Positions 49,964-58,928 of a stretch of DNA of 64,000 bases are shown one piece after another. Position 1 is the first letter of the stretch, and each line of letters opens with the position of its first letter. The notes under the pieces were generated by a model. It did no database searches and was not told the DNA's origin. It was given only the letters and a program-made list of their open reading frames with translations. Both the position numbers and the translations under genes were made by a program. The stretch lies in contig JACMQL010000046.1 of NCBI GenBank assembly GCA_014377015.1, positions 1 through 64,000 on the forward strand, given 5' to 3'. Source of the stretch: Actinomycetota bacterium. Its GTDB lineage: Bacteria; Actinomycetota; Actinomycetes; Nanopelagicales; Nanopelagicaceae.

Positions 49964-51108
49964 TGTCTATTGAACCAATCGAGGCACGTGGAGATTTACG
50001 GCTAACTCGAATCACGAAATCGTACGGAGATTTCAAAGCCGTTGATGACTTGACCTTGACGATTCCGAAAGGCTCATTTTTTGCGCTCCTTGGTCCGTCT
50101 GGTTGCGGAAAAACTACAACGTTGCGCATGGTGGCCGGTCTGGAAGAGCCGACCGTCGGAAGTATTCACTTAGGTGAAACTGACATCACCACGACTCGTG
50201 CTTATCAGCGTCCGATCAATACCGTTTTCCAAAACTACGCGCTTTTCCCGCACCTAACTATCTTTGAAAATATCGCGTTCGGGCTGCGCCGTCGCGGTAT
50301 CAAGGATGTCAATGAGCAAGTAGCCAAAGTGCTTAGCTTGGTTGAATTGCCTCATCTGGCAGATCGCAAGCCGACTCAACTCTCTGGCGGTCAACAGCAA
50401 CGCATTGCCCTTGCTCGTGCCATCGTTAATCGGCCAGCACTCCTTTTGCTTGACGAACCGCTCGGTGCCCTTGATTTAAAACTTCGTCGACAGATGCAGA
50501 TTGAATTAAAGTGGATTCAGCGCGAAGTCGGACTTACTTTTGTTCACGTCACACATGATCAAGAAGAAGCCATGACAATGGCGGACACAATTGCCGTGAT
50601 GAGTGAAGGCAAAATTGAGCAGATGGGCTCACCTGCTGATTTGTATGACAATCCGCAAACTACCTTCGTGGCTAACTTCCTAGGACAATCAAATTTGATT
50701 AAGGGCAGAATCGACGGCGGGGATGGAGATAACTTAGTCGTCGATCTGTTTGGCCAGAAGATTGCAATGCCAAAGTCTCGCAGTCATGCGATCGACAACT
50801 CCCTGTACGCCGGAATTCGCCCGGAGAAATTCCGTATTTCACGCGTAGGTTCGCCGGTTCGTGGAAACACCTTGACTGGTGGACGCGTCGAAGATGTTTC
50901 TTATATAGGAGTTAGCACGCAATATGTCGTTGCTATGCCGTGGGGACAAGAGTTAATGATCTTTGAGCAAAATGACGACGGCGTGCCGCCGTTTGATAAA
51001 GATGAAGAAGTCGTGATTTCGTGGGAACCCGGTTTCACATTCGGGCTTCGTGGTGATGAGGATATCGAGGCAGGTACCGAAGTTGAGCCAGAGGAACAAG
51101 CAGAATAA
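49963..51108 (+). CDS. potA: Polyamine ABC transporter, ATPase
   Basis: The 381-aa protein has Walker A GPSGCGKTTTLRM, signature LSGGQQQRIALARA, Walker B LLLLDEPLGALD and the His switch THDQEEA, and a C-terminal TOBE domain. It powers PotBC. The GTG start overlaps the potD stop by one base (TAGTG), and its stop overlaps potB (TAATG). It is the only transport ATPase in the window and could, in principle, also serve other permeases. Confidence 0.92.
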   Translation: MSIEPIEARGDLRLTRITKSYGDFKAVDDLTLTIPKGSFFALLGPSGCGKTTTLRMVAGLEEPTVGSIHLGETDITTTRAYQRPINTVFQNYALFPHLTIFENIAFGLRRRGIKDVNEQVAKVLSLVELPHLADRKPTQLSGGQQQRIALARAIVNRPALLLLDEPLGALDLKLRRQMQIELKWIQREVGLTFVHVTHDQEEAMTMADTIAVMSEGKIEQMGSPADLYDNPQTTFVANFLGQSNLIKGRIDGGDGDNLVVDLFGQKIAMPKSRSHAIDNSLYAGIRPEKFRISRVGSPVRGNTLTGGRVEDVSYIGVSTQYVVAMPWGQELMIFEQNDDGVPPFDKDEEVVISWEPGFTFGLRGDEDIEAGTEVEPEEQAE

Positions 51109-51968
51109 TGAAGGTAAGTTTACCTAAGTCGCGGGTTCCATATCTTTTACTGTTTCCAGGTTTTGCATTTCTCTTCACTTTTTTTATTTTGCCAATTATC
51201 AACCTAGCTCAGACATCAACTCAAACTCCTGTTTCTGGTGGCGACACTGGTGAGTACGAACAGACTTTCGCCTTCAGCAATTATGTACATGCTTTTTTGG
51301 ATAACCGTGAACAATTTGCTCGCTCCTTCATTTTTGCGGCTCTTGCCACAATTTTTGCGCTGACGATTGCCTATCCGCTGGCATACGCCATTGCCTTCAA
51401 GTCCGGCAAGTACAAGAACGTTCTTCTGGTGCTAGTAGTTGCTCCTTTCTTTACTTCCTTTTTACTGCGTACCGTTGCATGGAAACAAATCTTGGGCGAA
51501 GAAGGCTTTCTTGTTCCTACGCTTCGAAATTTGCACTTATTGGGGCAACAGACGACGGTGACCTCCACTGCATTCGCGGTAGTTGCAGGAATGACTTACA
51601 ACTTCTTACCATTCATGACTTTGCCTCTTTACGCCTCTTTGGAGCGAATAGATCCGCGCACCATTGAAGCCGCGGGCGATTTGTATGCGAATGGCATAAC
51701 TACGTTCCGCAAAGTCACAGTGCCACTTTCCCTTCCAGGGGTAGTAGCTGGCACTCTCCTTACATTTATTCCAGCCGCAGGTGACTATGTAAACGCTGCG
51801 ATTTTAGGAAGCCCTAACACCAAAATGATCGGTAACGTAATTGAATCTCGGTATTTTAAGATCGTAGATTATCCGACCGCCGCAGCGCTTTCCTTCACTT
51901 TAATGGCGGCAATTTTGATTCTCGTCACCCTTTATATTCGCAAAGCGGGAACGGAGGAATTAGTGTGA
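51108..51968 (+). CDS. potB: Polyamine ABC transporter, permease PotB
   Basis: The 286-aa protein has six membrane helices (YLLLFPGFAFLFTFFILPII at the start) and the EAA loop with ASLERIDPRTIEAAGDLYAN followed by VPLSLPGVVAGTLLTFIPAAG. These are the features of the PotB half of polyamine permeases. It overlaps potA by one base and potC by four (GTGA). Confidence 0.9.
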   Translation: MKVSLPKSRVPYLLLFPGFAFLFTFFILPIINLAQTSTQTPVSGGDTGEYEQTFAFSNYVHAFLDNREQFARSFIFAALATIFALTIAYPLAYAIAFKSGKYKNVLLVLVVAPFFTSFLLRTVAWKQILGEEGFLVPTLRNLHLLGQQTTVTSTAFAVVAGMTYNFLPFMTLPLYASLERIDPRTIEAAGDLYANGITTFRKVTVPLSLPGVVAGTLLTFIPAAGDYVNAAILGSPNTKMIGNVIESRYFKIVDYPTAAALSFTLMAAILILVTLYIRKAGTEELV

Positions 51969-52801
51969 GCGTGAAAATCAAGGATGCTTCGGTCCCCGTG
52001 ATTCCATTCAAGGCTCGGCTTTCGCGTTGGTTTGGCCGAAATCTTCTGCGCATCTATATGGTCTTCGGATTCACGTATCTTTTCATCCCTGTTGCCTACA
52101 CTTTTGCGTTTTCCTTTAATGACTCCGGTAAGAGCAATCTGGTTTGGAAAGGTTTCACTTTTCGAAACTGGCAAAATCCTTGCGGAGCTCCGGAAGTCTG
52201 CACTGCTCTTGGCAACTCAATTAAAATCGGATTTTTGGCCACACTTTTTTCAACGATACTGGGAACACTTATTGCATTCGCAATAGGGCGATACAAATTC
52301 AAAGGTCGATCTACTTCCAACTTGCTTATTTTCTTGCCTATGGCGACACCTGAGATTGTCCTGGGTGCTTCGTTGCTCTCGCTCTTTCTAGTTTTCAAGA
52401 TTAATCCTGGTTTTTGGCCTACTGTGATTGCACATGTCATGTTTTGCATCTCCTTTGTCGTTGTCACAGTTAAAGCTCGTATCGCAAGTCTTGACCCCAG
52501 ACTGGAACAGGCTGCGATGGATCTCTATGCCAATGAAATTGAGACATTTCGGCGAGTAACTTTGCCTTTGGTTGCACCTGGCATTGCTGGCGCGGCATTA
52601 CTGGCATTTTCGCTTTCCTTTGATGATTTCATAATTACAAATTTCAATTCTGGAACTTTGATTACATTTCCGAAATTTGTCTATGTATCCGCAGCGCGAG
52701 GAATTCCTGCGCAGGCTAATGTCATTGGTTCAGCGATGTTTTTCTTGGCGTTGGCAATCGTTGTAGCGGGACAACTGGTCAATCGCAAAAAGTCACGCTA
52801 A
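51965..52801 (+). CDS. potC: Polyamine ABC transporter, permease PotC
   Basis: The 278-aa protein has six helices, the EAA loop with ASLDPRLEQAAMDLYANEIE, and the PotC phrase LAFSLSFDDFIITNFNSG. It forms the channel with PotB. The start is GTG overlapping the potB stop. It is the last gene of the ALDH-potDABC group; a 128-nt gap follows. Confidence 0.9.
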   Translation: MSVKIKDASVPVIPFKARLSRWFGRNLLRIYMVFGFTYLFIPVAYTFAFSFNDSGKSNLVWKGFTFRNWQNPCGAPEVCTALGNSIKIGFLATLFSTILGTLIAFAIGRYKFKGRSTSNLLIFLPMATPEIVLGASLLSLFLVFKINPGFWPTVIAHVMFCISFVVVTVKARIASLDPRLEQAAMDLYANEIETFRRVTLPLVAPGIAGAALLAFSLSFDDFIITNFNSGTLITFPKFVYVSAARGIPAQANVIGSAMFFLALAIVVAGQLVNRKKSR

Positions 52802-52895
52802 AGTTTAGGCTAGCCACGACGGAACACAGGTCGTATCAAAATCTGCGCTGTGGGGTAGGACTCCGGAGGACCCGGGCCAACTAGATATTTAGGTT

Positions 52896-52929
52896 AAGGG
52901 GTGATTCCGGCGCTAAGCCGGATGACGCG
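52896..52929 (+). promoter_or_regulatory. Distant ribosome site and hairpin before the PuuB-like gene
   Basis: AAGGGG (52896-52901) is the only good ribosome site, but lies 28 nt before the ATG. Between them TCCGGC (52906-52911) and GCCGGA (52917-52922) form a 6-bp hairpin with a GCTAA loop. Folding loops out 17 nt and brings the site to an effective 11 nt from the start. The rest of the 128-nt gap has other short inverted repeats but no motif I can name. Confidence 0.4.
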
Positions 52930-54342
52930 ATGGCTGTCATCGACCCCATTGTTTTACAACATTTAGCCGATCTTCAGCCAATGCTCTATTGGCTTGACGC
53001 TGACCCTCTTGAGCCTGATTCGCATTCTGCTCTGATAGGTGAAGTTGAAGCCGACTTGTGCATTGTTGGCGCCGGGTACACCGGACTCTGGACGGCATTG
53101 CTTGCAAAGGAGCGCAGTCCCGAACGAAATGTTGTGATTATCGAGCAACGAGAGACGGGCGCTGGCGCATCGGGACGCAACGGTGGTTTTTGTAATTCTT
53201 CTTTGACGCACGGGTTTATTAACGGTTACAGCCGTTTTCGTAGCGAGATGAAGACAATTGAACGTTTGGGTCGAGAGAATCTTGATGCGATAGAAGAGAC
53301 TATCGCCCGCTACAAGATTGAGTGCGATTGGGAACGTACGGGAGAACTACGGGTTGCGGTCGAACCCTGGCAACTCAAAGGAATGAAGGAGGAAGCCGCA
53401 CTGCGCAATGAGTACGGTGACAATGTGGAGTATCTCGACGAATCTGAAATTCAGGCGCGCGTGAATTCTCCACGCTATGTTGGCGCACTTTTTGATCATG
53501 ACGGAACTGCACTTGTGAACCCGGCACGTTTAGTTTGGGGCTTGGAACGGGCATGCATTTCACTCGGCGTTAAGATTTTCGAAAATTCAAAAGTGGAGTG
53601 GCTCGAATCTGAGAAAGACGGCGTCATCGTCCATAGTTCTTATGGCCTAGTGCGGGCTAAGAAAGTCGCACTCGCGACAAATGTTTTCAAGTCTCTGGTT
53701 CGTAGCGCGCAAAAATACATCATCCCTGTATACGACTATCAACTCGTAACCGAACCGTTGAACAAGGAGCAGCGCGAAAGCATCGGATGGAAAAATCGAG
53801 AAGGAATATCGGATGCAGGAAACCAATTTCACTACTATCGATTGACTAATGACGGAGAGATTTTGTGGGGTGGTTTTGAAGCTATCTACAATTTTCGCGG
53901 AAAGGTTCGCCAAGAGTACGAGTTCAGCCCCGAAACTTATGCCACCTTGGCCGACAATTTTCTCAAAACCTTCCCACAGCTTAAGGGAATCTCTTTCACT
54001 CATGGATGGGGCGGTGCGATTGATACCTGTACCCGGTTCTCGCCATTCTGGGGACTCGCGCACAAGGGTCGGGTTGGATACGTCCTCGGTTACACCGGTC
54101 TCGGCGTGGCTGCAACGCGATTTGGCGCGGCCACTTTGTTGGATCTGCTAGACGGCGAAGATACCGAGCGGACCCGACTCAAGATGGTTCGCAAGAAGCC
54201 GCTGCCGTTTCCCCCAGAACCATTTCGCTTCATATTTATCCGTTTCACCCAGTGGTCGATCAACCGTGCAGATGAGCACGAGGGTCGACGAAATTTTTGG
54301 TTAAGAATTCTTGACCGACTCGGATTGGGCTTCGATTCCTAA
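52930..54342 (+). CDS. FAD-dependent amine oxidoreductase (PuuB/DAO family)
   Basis: The 470-aa protein has an FAD-binding motif ADLCIVGAGYTGLWTALLA, then GAGASGRNGGFCNSS and a C-terminal GYTGLGVAATRFGAATLLD, typical of the DAO group that includes gamma-glutamylputrescine oxidase PuuB. It probably oxidises a polyamine or a related secondary amine; a gamma-glutamylputrescine synthetase is not in the window, so the exact substrate is open. Its position between potC and the ureohydrolase supports polyamine use. Confidence 0.78.
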   Translation: MAVIDPIVLQHLADLQPMLYWLDADPLEPDSHSALIGEVEADLCIVGAGYTGLWTALLAKERSPERNVVIIEQRETGAGASGRNGGFCNSSLTHGFINGYSRFRSEMKTIERLGRENLDAIEETIARYKIECDWERTGELRVAVEPWQLKGMKEEAALRNEYGDNVEYLDESEIQARVNSPRYVGALFDHDGTALVNPARLVWGLERACISLGVKIFENSKVEWLESEKDGVIVHSSYGLVRAKKVALATNVFKSLVRSAQKYIIPVYDYQLVTEPLNKEQRESIGWKNREGISDAGNQFHYYRLTNDGEILWGGFEAIYNFRGKVRQEYEFSPETYATLADNFLKTFPQLKGISFTHGWGGAIDTCTRFSPFWGLAHKGRVGYVLGYTGLGVAATRFGAATLLDLLDGEDTERTRLKMVRKKPLPFPPEPFRFIFIRFTQWSINRADEHEGRRNFWLRILDRLGLGFDS

Positions 54343-54348
54343 TCGCGG

Positions 54349-55365
54349 ATGCGTTACCCTCTTGGAGTGACCAACATCGGCAACATGTACGGACCTAATT
54401 TCACTTTTCTCGGTGTCCCCTCTTGCGATATTGATGATCCAACTAGTTACGCCGATGCCCATGTTGTTATTCTGGGTGCGCCTATTGATAGTGGCACTTC
54501 GCATCGTTCCGGCGCCAAACTTGGACCACAGGCAATTCGCGGAGCGGACTATCTACCGCATGATGGTGAACGTCCACACTTAGCCCTTCGCGTTGATGGA
54601 TTAAAGGAACTGCGCGTAAAGGATGCGGGCGATCTGCTGATGCCTGGCGGTGATTTAGTTTCATCTTTGGCAGTTTTGGCTGCTGCTACTGAAAAACTTT
54701 CGCGCGCGGGTGTTATTCCTGTTGTACTTGGTGGCGATCACTCAATTGCCTCAGCCGATGTTGCCGGTATTGCGGCCCACCGCGGTCTTGGGAAAATTTC
54801 GATGGTGCATTTTGATGCGCATGCCGATACTGGTGATACTCAGTTTGGCGCCCTAATCGGGCATGGAACTCCCATGCGACGACTCATTGAATCTGGCGCA
54901 GTAAGGGGAGATCGATTCCTGCAATTGGGTTTGCGTGGTTATTGGCCCGAACCCGCGACGCTGGATTGGATGCGCGATCAAGGCATGCGCTCCTATGAAA
55001 TGACAGAGATACACCATCGTGGAATGAGCGCAGTATTAGATGAATCTTTTGCGCGCCTGACGGATCAATGCGACGGAGTATTTCTTTCGGTAGATATTGA
55101 TGTCGTGGATCCTGGCATGGCTCCTGGCACTGGCACTCCCGAGCCCGGTGGGATGACGAGCCGCGAACTTCTTGAAGCGGTGCGCCGGATTTGTCTCGAA
55201 CTTCCGATTGTTGGAATAGATATTGTTGAAGTATGTCCGCCGTATGACAGCGCGGACATTACGGCCCTGCTTGCGAACCGAGTGGTGTTAGAGGCTTTGA
55301 GTGCAATAGCGAAGCGCAGAAAAGGCGAACCATATTCGGCACTTACCAACCTTTTAGATCGATAA
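54349..55365 (+). CDS. Ureohydrolase of the agmatinase/guanidinobutyrase family
   Basis: The (up to) 338-aa protein has the paired-manganese ligands of the arginase fold: GGDHSIASADV, MVHFDAHADTGDT and SVDIDVVDPGMAPGTGTPE. It cleaves a guanidino compound to urea and an amine. Agmatine (giving putrescine) or 4-guanidinobutyrate (giving GABA) both fit the polyamine setting. ATG 54349 has no ribosome site; GTG 54367, with TACCCT six bases upstream, may be the true, leaderless start. Confidence 0.84.
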   Translation: MRYPLGVTNIGNMYGPNFTFLGVPSCDIDDPTSYADAHVVILGAPIDSGTSHRSGAKLGPQAIRGADYLPHDGERPHLALRVDGLKELRVKDAGDLLMPGGDLVSSLAVLAAATEKLSRAGVIPVVLGGDHSIASADVAGIAAHRGLGKISMVHFDAHADTGDTQFGALIGHGTPMRRLIESGAVRGDRFLQLGLRGYWPEPATLDWMRDQGMRSYEMTEIHHRGMSAVLDESFARLTDQCDGVFLSVDIDVVDPGMAPGTGTPEPGGMTSRELLEAVRRICLELPIVGIDIVEVCPPYDSADITALLANRVVLEALSAIAKRRKGEPYSALTNLLDR

Positions 55366-55369
55366 TAAA

Positions 55370-55846
55370 GTGTCGCAACTTTTGGTTCGAAAAATGACGT
55401 CAGATGAGTTCGCCGCTTTTCGAAAGCACACCATTGTTGAATATGCCCGCGCACACTCCAGCGTTGGAAATTGGAGCGAAGAAGAGGCCATTGAGAAATC
55501 TACTCAAGCAATAAATGAGTTATTGCCCGATGGCCAAGATACCGCTGAGACTCTTGTGCTTACTGCGCTTGGGCAATCCGGAGAAAGCATTGGTTACCTT
55601 TGGATTGGATTACAACGCCGCGGCGGTAGTCCTGGAGAAGCTTGGATCTACGACATCGAGATCTATGAGCGATTTCGCGGCAAAGGTTATGGCCGAGATC
55701 TTCTTCTACTGGCCGAATCAGAAGCTCGGCGTCATGGAGTTATAAAAATGGGGTTAAATGTTTTTGGCAATAATCTGATCGCTCGAAATCTTTACGATTC
55801 CGCGGGCTATGAAATCACTGCAATGCAAATGAGCAAGGACCTCTAG
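55370..55846 (+). CDS. GNAT-family N-acetyltransferase
   Basis: The 158-aa protein has the GNAT core: a strand-rich middle (ESIGYLWIGLQRR, AWIYDIEIYERF), the acetyl-CoA loop RGKGYGRDLL, and C-terminal NVFGNNLIARNLYDSAGYE. The acceptor is unknown; a polyamine or diamine would be a guess from the neighbours. The start is GTG 4 nt after the ureohydrolase stop, and the stop touches the next gene, so the three are one unit. Confidence 0.82.
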   Translation: MSQLLVRKMTSDEFAAFRKHTIVEYARAHSSVGNWSEEEAIEKSTQAINELLPDGQDTAETLVLTALGQSGESIGYLWIGLQRRGGSPGEAWIYDIEIYERFRGKGYGRDLLLLAESEARRHGVIKMGLNVFGNNLIARNLYDSAGYEITAMQMSKDL

Positions 55847-57499
55847 ATGAAATCATCACGTTCACCAATTTTTGCACTTGCTGATACATATATTTCTGAG
55901 TCAGCGGCTCTGAGTCCTATTGGGGCGAGTTTCCTCGGTATAACTGAATATGACGACAAACTTGATGATTTTTCTTTGGCCGGATGGCATAAAAAGGCCG
56001 AGCATGTTCGGGGCACGTTAGAAAAACTTGCTGCACTGAATCCAATTGATGATGTTGATCGCATTGCCAAAGCCGTGATGCTGGAAAGACTCGAATCCGA
56101 AATGGCGCTCCTGGATTCAGGTGAGCGCCAATTGAGTGCCGCTGTAATCAGTTCGCCAGTTGTCAGCATCCGCCAGGTTTTCGAAGTGATGCCTGCGCAA
56201 ACTCCAAGAGAAATCAAGGTAATTACCGCGCGCTTGAATAAAGTGGGTGAAGCTCATAAGTCCTGGCTCTCTGCCTTGGATGCACTTTCCCAAGAAGGAA
56301 AGACTCCAGCGCGCCGCCAGATAGAGGGAATTGCCAATCAACTCGATTCATTTTCGAAAGGTTCATATTCTGGTCTAGCAACCAGGTTCGATCCTGAAAA
56401 ACAAAACCCGCAGTTACATGAAGCCGCACGCGCAGCGGATGCATCTGCCGGTGAAACTGCCGATTGGTTGCGCAATACTTTTCTGGCGCGGACTCAAGAT
56501 TTGGATGCAGTTGGCGTTGCGAGATTTGCTTTGTGGGCCAGTCATTACACAGGTGCCAAGTTGGATCTGCGTGCAACTTACGAGTGGGGCATGGCAGACC
56601 TCGCACAGATCAATGAGCGAATGTGGCGAGTAGCGCGAACTTTGCTTCCTGAAGCAAAGACACTTAGAGAGGTAGCGGATGCACTGGAAATTGATCCCAA
56701 GTATCAGATAAAGGGCACCGAGGCTCTCCTGAATAAACTAAAGGAATTTACGGCCAAAACAACTGAGGAGATGGATGGAATCCATTTCGACATCGACGAG
56801 CGCATTAAATTCTGCGATGTAAAAATTGCACCAGAAGGAAGTGCCGCGGCTCCGTATTACATATCTCCCAGCGAGGATCTAACTCGTCCCGGAACCACGT
56901 GGTTTTCAACGCAAGGCAAGAACACTTTCAGCTGGTGGAGATTGCCATCGATGTGGTTTCACGAAGCGGTTCCAGGTCATCACTTGCAATCGGCAATCGC
57001 GATCATTCAACAAGAAAGTTTGAGTCGTTTTCAGCGCACTGAAGCATGGACGAGTGGATATGGCGAAGGTTGGGCTCTTTATGCAGAACGGCTGATGGAC
57101 GAACTCGGGGGATACGACGACCCTGCCACGGAGTTGGGATTTCTTGCCGCGCAGGCGTGGCGAGCTGCTCGTGTTGTGCTGGATATCGGTTTGCATCTTG
57201 GATATGAAAACTACGAAGGACAGGTATGGGATGCGCAGTCAGCAGTGGATCTCATGATGAGCCACGTTTTACTAGACGAAGGCTTTGCAAAAAGTGAAGT
57301 GGAGAGGTATCTCGGTATTCCAGGACAAGCGATTTCCTACAAAGTGGGTGAGCGGGTCTGGATGCGCGCCCGAGAAGATGCAAAAGCACGCCTAGATGCA
57401 GAATTTTCGTTGAAGAAGTTCCATTCCTTTGCACTCAAATTAGGACCTATGGGGCTAGATCCATTCGAGGCTGAGTTGTCGCAATGGAGCGGCAACTGA
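55847..57499 (+). CDS. DUF885-family protein, probable metallopeptidase
   Basis: The 550-aa protein matches the DUF885 family: a long helical N-terminal part and a metal-site motif MWFHEAVPGHHLQ (HEAxxGHHxQ), followed about 30 residues later by GYGEGWALYAERLMDELG, whose Glu is the likely third ligand. The family looks like zinc metallopeptidases, but the reaction is not established. No signal peptide was seen. It starts right after the GNAT gene and converges on gabT. Confidence 0.78.
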   Translation: MKSSRSPIFALADTYISESAALSPIGASFLGITEYDDKLDDFSLAGWHKKAEHVRGTLEKLAALNPIDDVDRIAKAVMLERLESEMALLDSGERQLSAAVISSPVVSIRQVFEVMPAQTPREIKVITARLNKVGEAHKSWLSALDALSQEGKTPARRQIEGIANQLDSFSKGSYSGLATRFDPEKQNPQLHEAARAADASAGETADWLRNTFLARTQDLDAVGVARFALWASHYTGAKLDLRATYEWGMADLAQINERMWRVARTLLPEAKTLREVADALEIDPKYQIKGTEALLNKLKEFTAKTTEEMDGIHFDIDERIKFCDVKIAPEGSAAAPYYISPSEDLTRPGTTWFSTQGKNTFSWWRLPSMWFHEAVPGHHLQSAIAIIQQESLSRFQRTEAWTSGYGEGWALYAERLMDELGGYDDPATELGFLAAQAWRAARVVLDIGLHLGYENYEGQVWDAQSAVDLMMSHVLLDEGFAKSEVERYLGIPGQAISYKVGERVWMRAREDAKARLDAEFSLKKFHSFALKLGPMGLDPFEAELSQWSGN

Positions 57500-57518
57500 C
57501 GAATGATCTTGCAACTAG

Positions 57519-58850
57519 TTAGAGAGTAGCTACTGCCTGATCGAGAATATCCAAGGCTTCGCGTAACAAGTCGAATGGCATAACCAGTGGTGGTAGCAAT
57601 CGCACGACGTTGTTATAGGTGCCAGCAGAGAGCAGCAGAACCCCGTTTACTTGGCAGAACTTGATCACTTCAGCCATCGCGGACGCATTTGGCTCGATGC
57701 CGCCAGGAATCACAAATTCGATCGCCTGCATTGCACCGCGTCCACGAACTTCACCTACAACTTGGTACTTAGCCTTCATTGCGTTGAGAGCATCCGAGAT
57801 GATGACACCCATTTCTTGAGCGCGCTTGCAAAGATCATCTTCTGCGATTGTCGCGAAAGTCCCGAGAGCAGCAGCACATGAAATTGGGTTCCCGCCGTAG
57901 GTGCCGCCGAGTCCGCTGCCATGAACTGCATCCATGATTTCTGCCCGCCCAGTTACAGCAGCCAGGGGAAGACCACCAGCGATTCCCTTTGCCATTGCAA
58001 TGAGATCTGGAACTACGCCCTCTTCTTCGACGGCAAACATTTGTCCAGTGCGCGCAAAACCAGTTTGTACTTCGTCAGCAATAAAGACGATCCCGTGCTC
58101 GGCAGCAAATTTAGAAAGTCCAGGGAGGAATCCCTTTGGTGGGACGATAAACCCGCCTTCACCCAGAATAGGTTCGATCACAATTGCGGCGATGTTCTTA
58201 AGATCGATTTCCTTTTCAATTTTATGCAGGACAAATTCGAGGGCTTCTTCTTCGCAGACTTTCGTTCCACCGGGCCAGCGGTATGGATAAGCCATCGGCA
58301 TGCGATAAATCTCCGGAGCAAAAGGACCGAAGCCCTCCTTGTACGGCATGTTCTTGGCAGTCATGCCCATAGTGAGATTGGTGCGTCCATGAAAACTGTG
58401 TTCAAAAACGACAACAGCTTGGCGCCCGGTGTAATTTCTGGCGATTTTCACGGCATTTTCTATAGCCTCGGCGCCCGAGTTAACCAGTAAGGACTTCTTC
58501 TTGTGGGTACCAGGGGTGAGGCGATTGAGTTCTTCGCATACTTCGATGTAGCCCATATACGGAGCGACGGTGAAGCAACTGTGTGTGAAAGATTCGACTT
58601 GCGCCTTGATGTTTGCAACCACGCGTTCCGCGCTGTTGCCGACGTTGACAACGGCGATTCCAGCGCCCATGTCGATAATAGAATTTCCATCGACATCCAC
58701 TATCACTCCGCCGCCAGCACGTTCAACAATCACAGGTATGGCCATTCCGAGGGAAAGAGAGACGGCGTCGTTGCGGCGCTTGAGAAGCTCAAGCGAACGC
58801 GGTCCTGGGATGGCAGTTACGAGAGATCGAATCTGCGGAATTGATGTCAT
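57519..58850 (-). CDS. gabT: 4-aminobutyrate aminotransferase
   Basis: GabT moves the amino group of GABA to 2-oxoglutarate, giving succinate semialdehyde. The 443-aa protein has GAGIAVVNVGN, LLVNSGAEAIENAVKIARNY, FEHSFHGRTNLTMG, EPILGEGGFIVPPKGFL, IADEVQTGFARTGQMFA and the PLP lysine in AMAKGIAGGLPLAAV. TAGAAT lies seven bases before the ATG on the minus strand with no clear ribosome site, so it may be leaderless. It would take over GABA made by the polyamine genes. Confidence 0.93.
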   Translation of the reverse strand: MTSIPQIRSLVTAIPGPRSLELLKRRNDAVSLSLGMAIPVIVERAGGGVIVDVDGNSIIDMGAGIAVVNVGNSAERVVANIKAQVESFTHSCFTVAPYMGYIEVCEELNRLTPGTHKKKSLLVNSGAEAIENAVKIARNYTGRQAVVVFEHSFHGRTNLTMGMTAKNMPYKEGFGPFAPEIYRMPMAYPYRWPGGTKVCEEEALEFVLHKIEKEIDLKNIAAIVIEPILGEGGFIVPPKGFLPGLSKFAAEHGIVFIADEVQTGFARTGQMFAVEEEGVVPDLIAMAKGIAGGLPLAAVTGRAEIMDAVHGSGLGGTYGGNPISCAAALGTFATIAEDDLCKRAQEMGVIISDALNAMKAKYQVVGEVRGRGAMQAIEFVIPGGIEPNASAMAEVIKFCQVNGVLLLSAGTYNNVVRLLPPLVMPFDLLREALDILDQAVATL

Positions 58851-58928
58851 GGGCAGAATTCTAACGCAGGACCACTCCAGATCACATCCGAGTTTCCAGA
58901 TGTCACCTAGACCTGAGAAGATACCTCA

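Noticed and set aside
49963-51108. potA as a relocated modC
   Set aside because: It overlaps potD and potB and has a potA-type TOBE end; a molybdate MOP domain is not evident. Sharing with ModB remains possible but is not its main identity.
52802-52929. Possible guanidine or other known riboswitch before the PuuB-like gene
   Set aside because: The gap has ACGAC/GTCGT and CTCCGGAG pairings and the neighbouring ureohydrolase made guanidine attractive, but the conserved words of the guanidine-I and guanidine-II classes are not present in the right order.
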